Positions 33,104 through 45,400 of a stretch of DNA of 64,000 nucleotides are shown piece after piece. The stretch is from Aegilops tauschii subsp. strangulata (Eukaryota > Streptophyta > Magnoliopsida > Poales > Poaceae): positions 650,215,387 through 650,279,386 of the forward strand of contig NC_053036.3 of NCBI RefSeq assembly GCF_002575655.3, written 5' to 3'. The position numbers and the translations under genes are program-made. The notes beneath the pieces were generated by a model, which worked only from the letters and a program-made list of their open reading frames with translations, searched no databases and had not been told where the DNA came from. The number at the start of each line of letters is the position of its first letter. Position 1 is the stretch's first letter.

Positions 33104-34783
33104 TGATGTCTACTATGCAACCTTCTTCTTGTAGACGTTGTTGGGCCTCCAAGTGCAGAGGTTTGTAGGACAGTAGCAAATTTCCCTCAAGTGGATGACT
33201 TAAGGTTTATCAATCCATGGGAGGCGTAGGATGAAGATGGTCTCTCTCAAGCAACCCTGCAACCAAATAACAAAGAGTCTCTTGTGTCCCCAACACACCC
33301 AATACAATGGTAAATTGTATAGGTGCACTAGTTCGGCGAAGAGATGGTGATACAAGTGCAATATGGATGGTAGATATAGGTTTTTGTAATCTGAAAATAT
33401 AAAAACAGCAAGGTAACTCATGATAAAAGTGAGCACAAACGATATTGCAATGCTAGGAAACAAGGCCTAGGGTGCATACTTTCACTAGTGCAAGTTCTCT
33501 CAACAATAATAACATAACTGGATCATATAACTATCCCTCAACATGCAACAAAGAGTCACTCCAAAGTCACTAATAGCGGAGAACAAACGAAGAGATTATG
33601 GTAGGGTACGAAACCACCTCAAAGTTATTCTTTCTGCTCAATCTATTCAAGAGTCCGTAGTAAAATAGCACGAAGCTATTCTTTCCGTTAAATCTATCAT
33701 AGAGTTCGTACTAGAATAACACCTTAAGACACAAATCAACCAAAACCCTAATGTCACCTAGATACTCCATTGTCACCTCAAGTATCCGCGGGCATGATTA
33801 TACGATATGCATCACACAATCTCAGATTCATCTGTTCAACCAACACAAAGTACTTCAAAGAGTGCCCCAAAGTTTCTACCGGAGAGTCAAGACGAAAACG
33901 TGTGCCAACCCCTATGCATAGGTTCATGGGCGGAACCCGCAAATTGATCACCAAAACATACATCAAGTGGATCACGTGATATCCCATTGTCACCACAGAT
34001 AAGCACGGCAAGATATACATCAAGTGTTCTCAAATCCTTAAAGACTCAGTCCGATAAGATAATTACAAAGGGAAAACTCAATCCATTATAAGAGAGTAGA
34101 GGGGGAGAAACATTATAAGATCCAACTATAATAGCAAAGCTTGCGATACATCAAGATTGTGTCACCTCAAGAACACGAGAGAGAGAGATCAAACACATAG
34201 CTACTGGTTCATACCCTCAGCCCCGAGGGTGAACTACTCCCTCCTCATCATGGAGAGCGTCGGGATGATGAAGATGGCCACCGGTGAGGGTTCCCCCCCT
34301 CCGGCAGGGTGCCGGAACAGGGTCCCGATTGGTTTTTGGTGGCTACAGAGGCTTGCGGCGGCGGAACTCCCGATCTATTCTCTTCCCCGATGGTTTTAGG
34401 GTATATGGATATATATAGGTGAAAGAAGTCGGTCAGGGGAGCCACGAGGGGCCCACGAGGGTGGGGGGCGCGCCCAGTAGGGGGGCGTGCCCCACCCTCG
34501 TGGCCACCTCGAAGCTTCCTTGACTTCAACTCCAAGTCTCCTGGATCACGTTCGTTTAAAAATCACGCTCCCGAAGGTTTCATTCCGTTTGGACTCCATT
34601 TGATATTCCTTTTCTTCGAAACACTGAAATAGGCAAGAAAACAGCAATTTTGGCTGGGCCTCCGGTTAATAGGTTAGTCCCAAAAATAATATAAAAGTGT
34701 ATAATAAAGCCCGTAAACATCCAAAACAGATAATATAATAGCATGGATGCTTCATAAATTATAGATACGTTGGAGACGTATCA
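33104..34783 (-). repeat. Element 1 LTR (3' LTR on the minus strand)
   Basis: 1680 bp, TG...CA ends. It holds a GC palindrome around 34440-34505 ('cacgagggtggggggcgcgc' against 'gccccaccctcgtgg'). Confidence 0.93.
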
Positions 34784-37700
34784 GCATCCCAAGCTTAATT
34801 CATGCTCGTCCTCGAGTAGGTAAATGATAAAAGAAAGAATTTATGAAGTGTGAATGCTAGCAGGTGCACAAGTTTGATCAATGATGATTTCAATCACCTT
34901 TTCTAGCATCATTATATGTCATAACAGTAGCTCATCTCATAAAACTTCTCAAGATCAAGTAACAAGCTATTCACATGTTAAACCATAGACCATAAACTTT
35001 CTTGAAAAATAGCAAACTTCATTCTCAGTCATCAAACAACTGCAATTCATCCTATTTTCAGGAAGGGTCTATGTCAGAGCGATTTAGCAAATCCCACATA
35101 CTCAACTATCATATAGTCTTCCATGATTGCTACCACTCAAAGCATATTTTTAGAACAAATAGCATCCATCAAACACAGAGAAAGATAGGGGCTTAGTGTT
35201 TCGCCTCCCAACTCACTTATCATATAGATAATTGTCAACAATAATAATTCATGATCAAATATATTTGCATGGCCATATATGCTTAGATCTTTCCCCAACA
35301 CACGATGCTTGCCAACTAAAGAGTAGGTAGGAATGAGAAGGAATACTACTGACTCTTGCATAAAAGTAAAAGATAGGCCCTTCGCAGAGGGAAGCAGGGA
35401 TTTGCAGAGGTGCCAGAGCTCGATTTTGAAATAGAGATGAAAATAATTTTGAGAGGTATGATCTCATTGTCAACATAACAACGAAGAGTTCCCAATATCT
35501 TCCATACTACATACATTATAGGCGGTTCCCAAACAGAATGGTAAAGTTTTTGCTCCCCCTCCACCAGCAATCATCAATCCATGGCTTGCCCGAAACAACG
35601 GGTGCCTCCAACTAACATCAATTCTGGGGGAGTTTTGTTTGCAATTATTTTTTATTTGATTTTGATCTTTTGATCATGGTACTGGGCATCCCAGTTACCA
35701 GCCATTTTTCTCGTGAATGATGAGCGGAGTCCACTCATCGTGAGAATAACCCACCTAGCATGGAAGATACTGACAGCCCCTAGTCGCTACATGAGCGATT
35801 CGGGCATACAAAACAGATTATTATTTGAAGGGTTGGAGTTTGGCACATGCAAATTTACATGGAACGGTAGGTAAATACCGCATATAGGTAGGTATGGTGG
35901 ACGCTCATGGAAGAAACTTGGTTCAAGGGATTTGGATGCATCAAGCAGTATTCCCTCTTAGTACAGATATTTTTGCTAGCAAAAGATTCTAAATAGCAAG
36001 CACCACATGTTGAAGGATCCATAACAATATAACTTCTATACAAATATACCCAAGCATAACTCATTACGTTGTCTTCCTTGTCCAATTTCAACTAATTTGC
36101 TCAGGTTTGAAAATAAGTAATGGGGCTCACAATCATAGAAGATGTCTAAGACAGTATATTTATATGTGAAATCTCTCTTCCTTCAATATTCTTTCATGAA
36201 TTGTTCAAGTGACCAACACAGAGTTTGCTAACCTTCAATAAATTTACCACCTCTACTTTTAGATGTGAAGTCATTACTCCCCATGGGATAAGCATATGAA
36301 ACATATACAATTTCAGATTTATGATATTCAAATCATTCAACCATTTACTCATAGGATATAAGTGAAGCACACGAGTAAATGACAAACTACTCCAAAAAGA
36401 TATAAGTGAAGTTCAATGAGTAGTTAAATAATTATGTAGCTATGTGAAGACTCTCTCTCATTTAATAATTTAAGATCTTGGTATTTTATTCAAACAGCAA
36501 GCAAAGCGAAATAAAATGACATTGCAAGGATAGCACAACTCATGTGAAGAAGCAAAAACTTAGGTTCAACCAATACTAACCGATAGTTGTTGAAGAAGAA
36601 AGGTGGGATGCCTAACAGGGCATCCCCAAGCTTAGATGCTTGAGACTTCTTGAAATATTTTCTTGGGGTGCCTTGGGCATCCCCAAGCTTGAGATTTTGT
36701 GTCTCCTTAATTCCTTTTATATCTCGGTTTCCTAAATCTCGAAAGCTTCATCCACACCAAACTCAACAAGGACTCGTGAGATAAGTTAGTATAAACCAAT
36801 GCAAAAACCTTATCATACTCTACTGTAGAAAATCACTAAAATTATTATTAAGCATTGCATACTAAATGTCTCTGCATATTTAATACTCCTATCCTCAAAT
36901 AGAATCATTAAGCAAGCAAACATATGCAAACAATGCAAACATAACAGCAATCTGCCAAAACAGTACAGTCTGTAAAGAATGCAAAATTCATCATACTTCC
37001 CTAACTCCAAAAATTATTAAAGAAAATTCCCACTGTAGTAAATTTATCAGAGCTTATTATGCAAAAGGTTTCAACATTTTATCATATTCTGACTTTTCTA
37101 GGGAATTTTTGCAACAGCGGTAAACTTTCTGTTTTGAAACAGCAACATGTATACTTACAAAATAAGCATGGTAAAAGCTATCCTTGACATTTTTATTGAA
37201 ACTAAAGATGCAAAACACTATTCTAAATAACAGCAAACAAATACTAACAAAATAAAATGACGCTCCAAGCAAAACACATATCATGTGGTGAATAAAAATA
37301 TAGCTCCAAGTAAAGTTACCGATGAACGAAGACGAAAGAGGGGATGCCATCCGGGGCATCCCCAAGCTTAGGCTCTTGGTTGTCCTTGAATGTTACCTTG
37401 GGGTGCCTTGGGAATCCCCAAGCTTAGGCTATTGCCACTCCTTATTCCATAGTCCATCGAATCTTTACCCAAAACTTGAAAACTTCACAACACAAACTTA
37501 ACAGAAAATCTCATGAGCTCCGTTAGTGAAAGAAAACAAACCACCACTTCAAGGTACTGTAATGAACTCATTCTTTATTTATATTGGTGTTAAACCTACT
37601 GTATTCCAACTTCTCTATGGTTTATAAACTATTTTACTAGCCATAGAGTCATTAAAATAAGCAAACAACACACGAAAAACAGAATCTGTCAAAAACAGAA

Positions 37701-38045
37701 CAGTCTGTAGTAATCTGTAACTAACGCAAACTTCTGGAACTCCAAAAATCCTACCAAAATAGGATGACCTATATAATTTTTTTATTGATCTAGTGCAATT
37801 GGAATCAGTATTTTATCACGTTCTGGTTATTTTAAACAATTGTTTTCGTGTACAGAAAGTTTCTGGAATTTTCAGCAAGATCAAATAATTATCATCCAAG
37901 AAGATCCTATAGGTCTTACTTGGCACAAACACTAATTAAAACATAAAACCACATCTAACCAGAGGCTAGATGATTTATTTATTACTAAACAGAACCAAAA
38001 AGCAAGAAACAAAAATAAAATTGGGTTGCCTCCCAACAAGCGTTA
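34784..38045 (-). other. Element 1 non-coding interior
   Basis: No ORF of note. The block about 35340-36070 is the inverse of 48220-48800 in element 2. Two diverged copies of a block with 'gggcatccccaagctt' lie at about 36570-36700 and 37300-37430, 730 bp apart; on the minus strand these read as extra polypurine-tract-like 'aagcttggggatgcc' motifs. Confidence 0.7.
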
Positions 38046-38973
38046 TCATTTAACACCCCTAGCTAGGCATGATGATTTCAATGATGCTCGCATAAAAGAT
38101 AAGAATTGAAACATAAAGAGAGCATCATGAAGAATATGACTAGCACATTTAAGTCTAATCCACTTCCTATGCATAGGGATTTTGTGAGCAAACAACTTAT
38201 GGGAACAATAATCAACTAGCATAGGAAGGCAAAACAAGCATAACTTCAAAACGTTAAGCACACAGAGAGGAAACTTGGTATTATTGCAATTCCTACAAGC
38301 ATATATTCCCCCCTCATAATAATTTTCAGTAGCATCATGAATGAATTCAACAATATAACCAGCACCTAAAACATTATTTTCATGATGCACAAGCATAGAA
38401 ATTTTACTACTCTCCACATAAGCAAAATTCTTCTCATTCGGAATAGTGGGAGCAAACTCAACAAAATAACTATCATGTGAAGCATAATCCAATTGAAAAT
38501 TAAAATAATGATGACAAGTTTCATGGTTATCATTATTCTTAATAGCATACATGTCATCACAATAATCATCATAAATAGCACCTTTGTTATCATAATCAAT
38601 TGGAACCTCTTCCGAAATAGTGGATTCATCACTAAATAAAGTTATGACCTCTCCAAATCCACTTTCATCAATATAATCATCATAAATAGGAGGCATGCTT
38701 TCATCATAATAAATTTGCTCATCAAAACTTGGGGGAAAAAATATCATCTTCATCAAACATAGCTTCCCCAAGCTTGTGGCTTTGCATATCATTAGCATCA
38801 TGGATATTCAAGGGATTCATACTAACAACATTGCAATCATGCTCATCATTCACATATTTTATGCCAAGCATTCTATGTAATTCTTCTTCTAGTACTTGAG
38901 CACAATTTTCCTTCCCATCATTTTCACGAAAGATATTAAAAAGATGAAGCGTATGAGGCAAACTCAATTCCAT
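38046..38973 (-). pseudogene. Element 1 ORF of unknown function, one frameshift
   Basis: The frame begins MELSLPHTLHLFNIFREND at 38973 and passes to a second frame near 38737-38745, where a run of T and C on the minus strand has lost or gained bases; it continues as FDEQIYYDESMPPIYDDYI to the stop at 38046. About 300 residues, acidic, Asp/Tyr-rich in the middle, with a Cys-rich hydrophobic C-terminal part (LCLFCLPMLVDYCSHK). I recognise it as an ORF common in Triticeae retroelements without pol, but no domain or function is known to me. Confidence 0.65.
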
Positions 38974-39070
38974 TTTTTTGTAGTTTTATTTTACAAACTA
39001 AACTAGTGATAAAACAAGAAACAAAAAGATTCGATTGCAAGATCTAAAGATATACCTTCAAGCACTCACC

Positions 39071-39150
39071 TCCCTGGCAACGGCGCCAGAAAAGAGCTTA
39101 GTTGACGGGGTGTGAGTGCCGCTTACCTAGCCTCCCCGGCAACGGCACCA
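39071..39150 (-). promoter_or_regulatory. Primer binding site, present twice
   Basis: 'tccccggcaacggcacca' at 39133-39150 is, on the minus strand, complementary to the 3' end of tRNA-Asp with one mismatch and lies 10 nt from the LTR. A second copy, 'tccctggcaacggcgcca', is at 39071-39088, 62 bp away, with the same 'gaaaagagctt' flank. Confidence 0.85.
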
Positions 39151-39160
39151 GAAAAGAGCT

Positions 39161-40847
39161 TGATGTCTACTACGCAACCTTCTTCTTGTAGACGTTGTTG
39201 GGCCTCCAAGTGCAGAGGTTTGTAGGACAGTAGCAAATTTCCCTCAAGTGGATGACCTAAGGTTTATCAATCCGTGGGAGGCGTAGGATGAAGATGGTCT
39301 CTCTCAAGCAACCCTGCAACCAAATAACAAAGAGTCTCTTGTGTCCCCAACACACCCAATACAATGGTAAATTGTATAGGTGCACTAGTTCGGCGAAGAG
39401 ATGGTGATACAAGTGCAATATGGATGGTAGATATAGGTTTTTGTAATCTGAAAATATAAAAACAGCAAGGTAACTCATGATAAAAGTGAGCACAAACGAT
39501 ATTGCAATGCTAGGAAACAAGGCCTAGGGTTCATACTTTCACTAGTGCAAGTTCTCTCAACAATAATAACATAACTGGATCATATAACTATCCCTCAACA
39601 TGCAACAAAGAGTCACTCCAAAGTCACTAATAGCGGAGAACAAACGAAGAGATTATGGTAGGGTACGAAACCACCTCAAAGTTATTCTTTCTGCTCAATC
39701 TATTCAAGAGTCCGTAGTAAAATAACACGAAGCTATTCTTTCCGTTAAATCTATCATAGAGTTCGTACTAGAATAACACCTTAAGACACAAATCAACCAA
39801 AACCCTAATGTCACCTAGATACTCCATTGTCACCTCAAGTATCCGCGGGCATGATTATACGATATGCATCACACAATCTCAGATTCATCTGTTCAACCAA
39901 CACAAAGTACTTCAAAGAGTGCCCCAAAGTTTCTACCGGAGAGTCAAGACGAAAACGTGTGCCAACCCCTATGCATAGGTTCATGGGCGGAACCCGCAAA
40001 TTGATCACCAAAACATACATCAAGTGGATCACGTGATATCCCATTGTCACCACAGATAAGCACGGCAAGATATACATCAAGTGTTCTCAAATCCTTAAAG
40101 ACTCAGTCCGATAAGATAATTACAAAGGGAAAACTCAATCCATTATAAGAGAGTAGAGGGGGAGAAACATTATAAGATCCAACTATAATAGCAAAGCTTG
40201 CGATACATCAAGATTGTGTCACCTCAAGAACACGAGAGAGAGAGAGATCAAACACATAGCTACTGGTTCATACCCTCAGCCCCGAGGGTGAACTACTCCC
40301 TCCTCGTCATGGAGAGCGTCGGGATGATGAAGATGGCCACCGGTGAGGGTTCCCCCCCTCCGGCAGGGTGCCGGAACAGGGTCCCGATTGGTTTTTGGTG
40401 GCTACAGAGGCTTGCGGCGGCGGAACTCCCGATCTATTCTCTTCCCCGATGGTTTTAGGGTATATGGATATATATAGGCGAAAGAAGTCGGTTAGGGGAG
40501 CCACGAGGGGCCCACGAGGGTGGGGGGCACGCCCAGTAGGGAGGGGCGCGTGCCCCACCCTCGTGGCCACCTCGAAGCTTCCTTGACTTCAACTCCAAGT
40601 CTCCTGGATCACGTTCGTTCCAAAAATCACGCTCCCGAAGGTTTCATTCTGTTTGGACTCCGTTTGATATTCCTTTTCTTCGAAACACTGAAATAGGCAA
40701 GAAAACAGCAATTTGGGCTAGGCCTCTGGTTAATAGGTTAGTCCCAAAAATAATATAAAAGTGTATAATAAAGCCCGCAAACATCCAAAACAGATAATAT
40801 AATCGCATGAATGCTTCATAAATTATAGATACGTTGGAGACGTATCA
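39161..40847 (-). repeat. Element 1 LTR (5' LTR on the minus strand)
   Basis: 1687 bp. Nearly identical to 33104-34783. Confidence 0.93.
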
Positions 40848-40852
40848 GCAGG

Positions 40853-41152
40853 CGCCGTTCAGGTCTAGTTGGAGTGCTGGCAGCGCTTCCCCCACCTTCC
40901 CAATGCTGGACTCGGCTGCTCTGTCCAGCAGATCTGCCACCGCATGTGCTGCCTGCGTGTACTCGCCGCCCCCAATCACCGGCAGGGGAAAACAAGGCAA
41001 AATCCCTAAGAAACGCTCACACCCAATGAGTCAACAATCCAGAAAAACAAGTGATGGCAAAAAAGAATACCTTGCCAGTAGATCTGATAGGAACTCGAAT
41101 CCGTCCTCCCTTAGGGCCGGGCCTGGAGGAGCTCGGTGCTCGGCTCCCATGG
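40853..41152 (-). pseudogene. Captured fragment of an unrecognised host gene
   Basis: On the minus strand an ATG at 41150 opens MGAEHRAPPGPALRED and DGFEFLSDLLAR and reaches a GT donor at 41070. After intron-like DNA, a second open piece reads GGGEYTQAAHAVADLLDR and ESSIGKVGEALPALQLDLN, crossing the element 1 insertion into 33103-33020 as PSLDLSAADQ. The GC-rich DNA at 50685-51050 would be its leader, now separated by element 2, which landed about 9 bp upstream of the ATG. The look is that of an ordinary nuclear gene, but I cannot name it. Confidence 0.5.
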
Positions 41153-41159
41153 CGGCGGC

Positions 41160-42544
41160 TGATACGTCTCCAACGTATCTACTTTTCCAAACACTTTTGC
41201 CCTTGTTTTGGACTCTAACTTGCATCATTTTAATGAAACTAATCCGGACTGACGCTGTTTTCAGCAGAATTGCCATGGTGTTATCTTTGTGCAGAAACAA
41301 AAGTTCTCGGAATGACCTGGAAATCCACGGAGATTATTTTTGGAAAATAAGAAAAATACTGGCGAAAGAATCAAGGCCGGGGGGCCCACACCCTGTCCAC
41401 GAGGGTGGGGGCGCGCCCCCTGTCTCGTGGGCCCCCTGGAGCTCCACCGACCTCAACTCCAACTCTATATATTATATTTAATGGAGAGAAAAATCAGAGA
41501 GAAAGTTTCATCACGTTTTACGATACAGAGCCACCGCCAAGCCCTAATCTCTCTCGGGAGGGCTGATCTGGAGTCCGTTCGGGGCTCTGGAGAGGGGGAT
41601 TCGTCGTCGTCGTCATCATCAACCATCCTCCATCACCAATTTCATGATGCTCACCGTTGTGCGTGAGTAATTCCATCGTAGGCTTGCTGAACGGTGATGG
41701 GTTGGATGAGATTTATCATGTAATCGAGTTAGTTTTGTTAGGGTTTGATCCCTAGTATCCACTATGTTCTGAGATTGATGTTGCTATGACTTTGCTATGC
41801 TTAATGCTTGTCACTAGGGCCCAAGTGCCATGATTTCAGATCTGAACCTATTATGTTTTCATGAATATATGTGAGTTCTTGATCCTATCTTGCAAGTCTA
41901 TAGTCGCCTATTATGTCTTATGATCCGACAACCCCGAAGTGACAATAATCGGGATACTTCTCGATGATGACCGTAGTTTGAGGAGTTCATGTATTCACTA
42001 AGTGCTAATGCTTTGGTCCGGTTCTCTATTAAAAGGAGGCCTTAATATCCCTTAGTTTCCATTAGGACCCCGCTGCCATGGGAGGGTAGGACAAAAGATG
42101 CCATGCAAGTTCTTTTCCAAAAGCATGTATGACTATATTCGGAATACATGCCTACATTACATTGATGAACTGGAGCTAGTTCTATGTCACCCTAGGTTAT
42201 AACTATTACATGAGGAATCGCATCCGACATAATTATTCATCACTGATCCAATGCCTACGAGCTTTTCACATATTGTTCTTTGCTTATTTACTTTACCGTT
42301 GCTACTGTTACAATTACTACAAAACTGCTACCGTTACTTTTGCCACTGTTACCATTACTATCATACTACTTTGGTACTAAATACTTTGCTGCAGATACTA
42401 AGTTATCCAGGTGTGGTTGAATTGACAACTCAACTGCTAATACTTGAGAATATTCTTTGGCTCCCCTTGTGTCGAATCAATAAATTTGGGTTGAATACTC
42501 TACCCTCGAAAACTGTTGCGATCCCCTACACTTGTGGGTTATCA
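41160..42544 (+). repeat. Element 2 5' LTR
   Basis: 1385 bp. A GC palindrome at about 41395-41445 is followed by a TATA-like 'ctatatattata' near 41464. The 3' LTR is 21 bp longer, partly because of an extra 'cctaggcgcgcccc' unit. Confidence 0.93.
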
Positions 42545-42555
42545 AGACTAATTTC

Positions 42556-42573
42556 TGGCACCGTTGCCGAGGA
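42556..42573 (+). promoter_or_regulatory. Primer binding site
   Basis: TGGCACCGTTGCCGAGGA lies 11 nt after the 5' LTR and matches the 3' end of plant tRNA-Asp with two mismatches. Confidence 0.85.
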
Positions 42574-42622
42574 GCATAGCTCTATTCTTTGAGTCACTTG
42601 GGATTTACATCTGCTGGTCACT

Positions 42623-45400
42623 ATGAAGAACTTGAAAGACGATAAAACTAAAATTTATCCCTCAACTACGAGGGGAGGTAAGGAACTGCCATCTAGCTCT
42701 GCACTAGATTCTCCTTCTGTTTTGAGTAAGCTTGCGACACCTAAACCTGCTTCTGCTATTAATTCTGATATGTCGCATGTTATTGATGATGCCACTTCTG
42801 CTATGCATGATACTTGTGATGAAACTACTTCTTTGCTTGATACTACTGTGCCATTAGGTGAATTTCTTGATGAACAAGTTGCTAGGGCTAGAGAGAATGA
42901 ACTTATTGAAGATAGTGATGATGAAGGTTCTCCCCCTAAGTATGAATTGCCTGTTGTTCCAGAGGGTTATGTTATGGATGAAGAAACTGCTAGAGATCTT
43001 CTTGCTTGCAATGACAGATCTGATCTTAAGAAATTATTAGCTAAACTTAAACAGAAAACTCTGAATGCTAGAATGAAATATGACCCTGCTTTTGCTACTT
43101 CACCTATCTTTGTTACTGATAAGGATTATGAATTCTCTGTCGATCCTGAGATAATTACTTTGGTTGAATCTGATCCTTTTTATGGCTATGAATCTGAAAC
43201 TGTTGTGGCACATCTTACTAAGTTAAATGATATAGCTACCCTTTTTACTAATGATGAGAAATCTCGCTACTATTATATCGTTAAGATATTCCCGTTCTCA
43301 TTAAAGGGTGATGCTAAAACTTGGTTTAATTCTCTTGATCCTGGTTGTGTGCGTAGTCCCCAGGATATGATTTATTACTTTTCTGCTAAATACTTCCCTG
43401 CTCATAAGAAACAAGCTGCCTTGCGGGAAATATATAATTTTGTGCAAATTGAAGAAGAGAGTCTCCCACAAGCTTGGCGGAGGCTTCTCCGATTACTTAA
43501 TGCTTTGCCTGATCATCCTCTCAAGAAAAATGAAATACTTGATATCTTTTATAATGGACTAACCGATGCTTCCAAGGACCACTTGGACAGTTGTGCTGGT
43601 TGTGTTTTCAGGGAAAGAACAGTCGACCAAGCTAAAGTGCTATTAAATAATATGTTGACTAATGAAAATAATTGGACTCTTCCTGAGCCAATTCCTGAGC
43701 CAATTGAGCCTATCCCTAAACCAACTCCGAAGAAGAGAGGTTTTCTATTTCTCAGTCCTGAAGATATGCAAGAGGCAAAGAAATCTATGAAAGAAAAAGG
43801 TATTAAAGCTGAAGATGTTAAGAATTTACCTCCTATTGAAGAAATACATGGTCTTAATATACCGCCTGTTGAAGAAACACATTTTCTTGATAACCCGACA
43901 CAGGTAGTAAAGGTAAATTCTCTCTATAGATATGATAAAGTTGGACTCCCGTCTATTGAATTTCCTAGCCAATGTTTAGATGAATTTGATGACTTTATGG
44001 CTAGGCAAGAAAGTTTTAATGCTTATGTTGGTAGAGAATTAAAGAGTAATGCTTTCATGATAGAACGCTTGAGTGATTATATGGCTAGAGTTAGAGGTGA
44101 ACTTAAACTCATTAGCAAATATGCTTATATGGTCACTACTCAAGCAGAACAAGTACTTAAAGCTCAAAATGATTTGCTTGATGAATTAAATAATAAACAT
44201 GATTTTGCTGTTATAGTGGCTACTAGAACTGGTAAAATGACTCAGGAACCTTTGTATCTTGAAGGCCACCCTAAGAGAATTGAGCAAGATTCTCAGAGAA
44301 ATAATGTACATGCACCTAGTCCTTCTAAAAAGAACAAAAAGAAAAATGATAAGACTTTGCATGCTTCTAGTGAACCTATTATAGACACACCTGAGAATCC
44401 TAATGATATTTCTATTTCTGACGCTGAAACACAATCAGGTGATGAACATGAACCTAGTGATAATGTTAATGATAATGTTCATGTTGATGCTCAACCTAGC
44501 AATTATAATGATGTAGAGAATGAACCTGCTGTTGATCTTGATAACCCACAATCAAAGAATCAATGTTATGATAAGAGAGACTTTGTTGCTAGGAAGCACG
44601 GCAAAGAAAGAGAACCATGGGTTCAGAAACCCATGCCCTTTCCTCCTAAACCATCCAAGAAAGAGGATGATGAGGATTTTGAGCGTTTTGCTAAAATGAT
44701 TAGACCTATCTTCTTACGTATGCGCTTAACTGATATGCTTAAAGTAAATCCTTATGCCAAATACATGAAGGATATCATTACAAATAAAAGAAAGATACTG
44801 GAAGCTAAAATTCCTACCATGCTTGCTAAATACACTTTTAAAGGTGGAATACCAAAGAAACTAGGAGATCCAGGAGTACCAACTATACCATGCTCCATTA
44901 AAAGAAACTATGTTAAAAATGCTTTATGTGATCTTGGAGCCGGTGTTAGTGTTATGCCTCTCTCTTTATATCGTAGACTTGAATTGAATAAGTTGACACC
45001 TACTGAAATATCTTTGCAAATGGCTGATAAATCAACTGGTATACCTGTCGGTATTTGTGAGGATGTGCCTGTTGTGGTTGCAAATGTCACTATCTTAACA
45101 GACTTTGTTATTCTTGATATTCCCGAGGACGATAGTATGTCGATTATCCTTGGTAGACCCTTTTTGAATACTGCAGGGGCTGTTATTGATTGCAACAAAG
45201 ACAATGTCACTTTTCATGTTAATGGAAATGAGCATACGGTACACTTTCCGAGGAAACAACCTCAAGTTCATAGCATCAATTCTATTGGAAAAATTCCAAC
45301 TATTACTATTGGAGGTTTTGAATTTCCTCTTCCTACTGTCAAGAAGAAATATGATATTCTTATTATTGGGGATGTTCATATCCCTGTTGAGGTAACTTAG
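42623..45400 (+). CDS. Element 2 Gag with a C-terminal retropepsin-like domain
   Basis: An intact 925-codon ORF. Residues 1-200 are acidic and Ser/Thr-rich. About 223-350 match the plant retrotransposon Gag core (FPFSLKGDAKTWFNSL, SLPQAWRRLLRLLNALPDH, IFYNGL). A Lys/Asn/Asp-rich linker follows. Residues about 760-880 look like an aspartic protease: CDLGAGVSVMPLSLY carries the catalytic Asp, and SIILGRPFLNTAGAVID is the usual second box. I see no CCHC zinc knuckle. The ORF stops before any polymerase, so Gag and protease are all this element supplies: particle assembly and maturation. It is AT-rich like its element, in contrast to the captured gene DNA around it. Confidence 0.92.
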   Translation: MKNLKDDKTKIYPSTTRGGKELPSSSALDSPSVLSKLATPKPASAINSDMSHVIDDATSAMHDTCDETTSLLDTTVPLGEFLDEQVARARENELIEDSDDEGSPPKYELPVVPEGYVMDEETARDLLACNDRSDLKKLLAKLKQKTLNARMKYDPAFATSPIFVTDKDYEFSVDPEIITLVESDPFYGYESETVVAHLTKLNDIATLFTNDEKSRYYYIVKIFPFSLKGDAKTWFNSLDPGCVRSPQDMIYYFSAKYFPAHKKQAALREIYNFVQIEEESLPQAWRRLLRLLNALPDHPLKKNEILDIFYNGLTDASKDHLDSCAGCVFRERTVDQAKVLLNNMLTNENNWTLPEPIPEPIEPIPKPTPKKRGFLFLSPEDMQEAKKSMKEKGIKAEDVKNLPPIEEIHGLNIPPVEETHFLDNPTQVVKVNSLYRYDKVGLPSIEFPSQCLDEFDDFMARQESFNAYVGRELKSNAFMIERLSDYMARVRGELKLISKYAYMVTTQAEQVLKAQNDLLDELNNKHDFAVIVATRTGKMTQEPLYLEGHPKRIEQDSQRNNVHAPSPSKKNKKKNDKTLHASSEPIIDTPENPNDISISDAETQSGDEHEPSDNVNDNVHVDAQPSNYNDVENEPAVDLDNPQSKNQCYDKRDFVARKHGKEREPWVQKPMPFPPKPSKKEDDEDFERFAKMIRPIFLRMRLTDMLKVNPYAKYMKDIITNKRKILEAKIPTMLAKYTFKGGIPKKLGDPGVPTIPCSIKRNYVKNALCDLGAGVSVMPLSLYRRLELNKLTPTEISLQMADKSTGIPVGICEDVPVVVANVTILTDFVILDIPEDDSMSIILGRPFLNTAGAVIDCNKDNVTFHVNGNEHTVHFPRKQPQVHSINSIGKIPTITIGGFEFPLPTVKKKYDILIIGDVHIPVEVT

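Larger units (their letters stand above)
33104..40847 (-). mobile_element. Complete non-autonomous LTR retrotransposon (element 1)
   Basis: Two LTRs of 1680 and 1687 bp (33104-34783, 39161-40847) begin, on the minus strand, TGATACGTCTCCAACGTATC and end GTAGACATCA. GCAGG flanks both sides (33099-33103, 40848-40852), a perfect 5-bp target duplication. The primer site next to the right LTR matches the 3' end of tRNA-Asp, and 'aagcttgggatgc' next to the left LTR is the polypurine tract. The interior has no gag, protease, reverse transcriptase or integrase, only a broken ORF of unknown function. The LTRs differ at few positions by eye, so insertion was fairly recent. Confidence 0.94.

Noticed and set aside
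33200..33463. Hydrophobic 87-codon frame, also at 39257
   Set aside because: Identical copies lie in both LTRs of element 1; an LTR frame with no known family.
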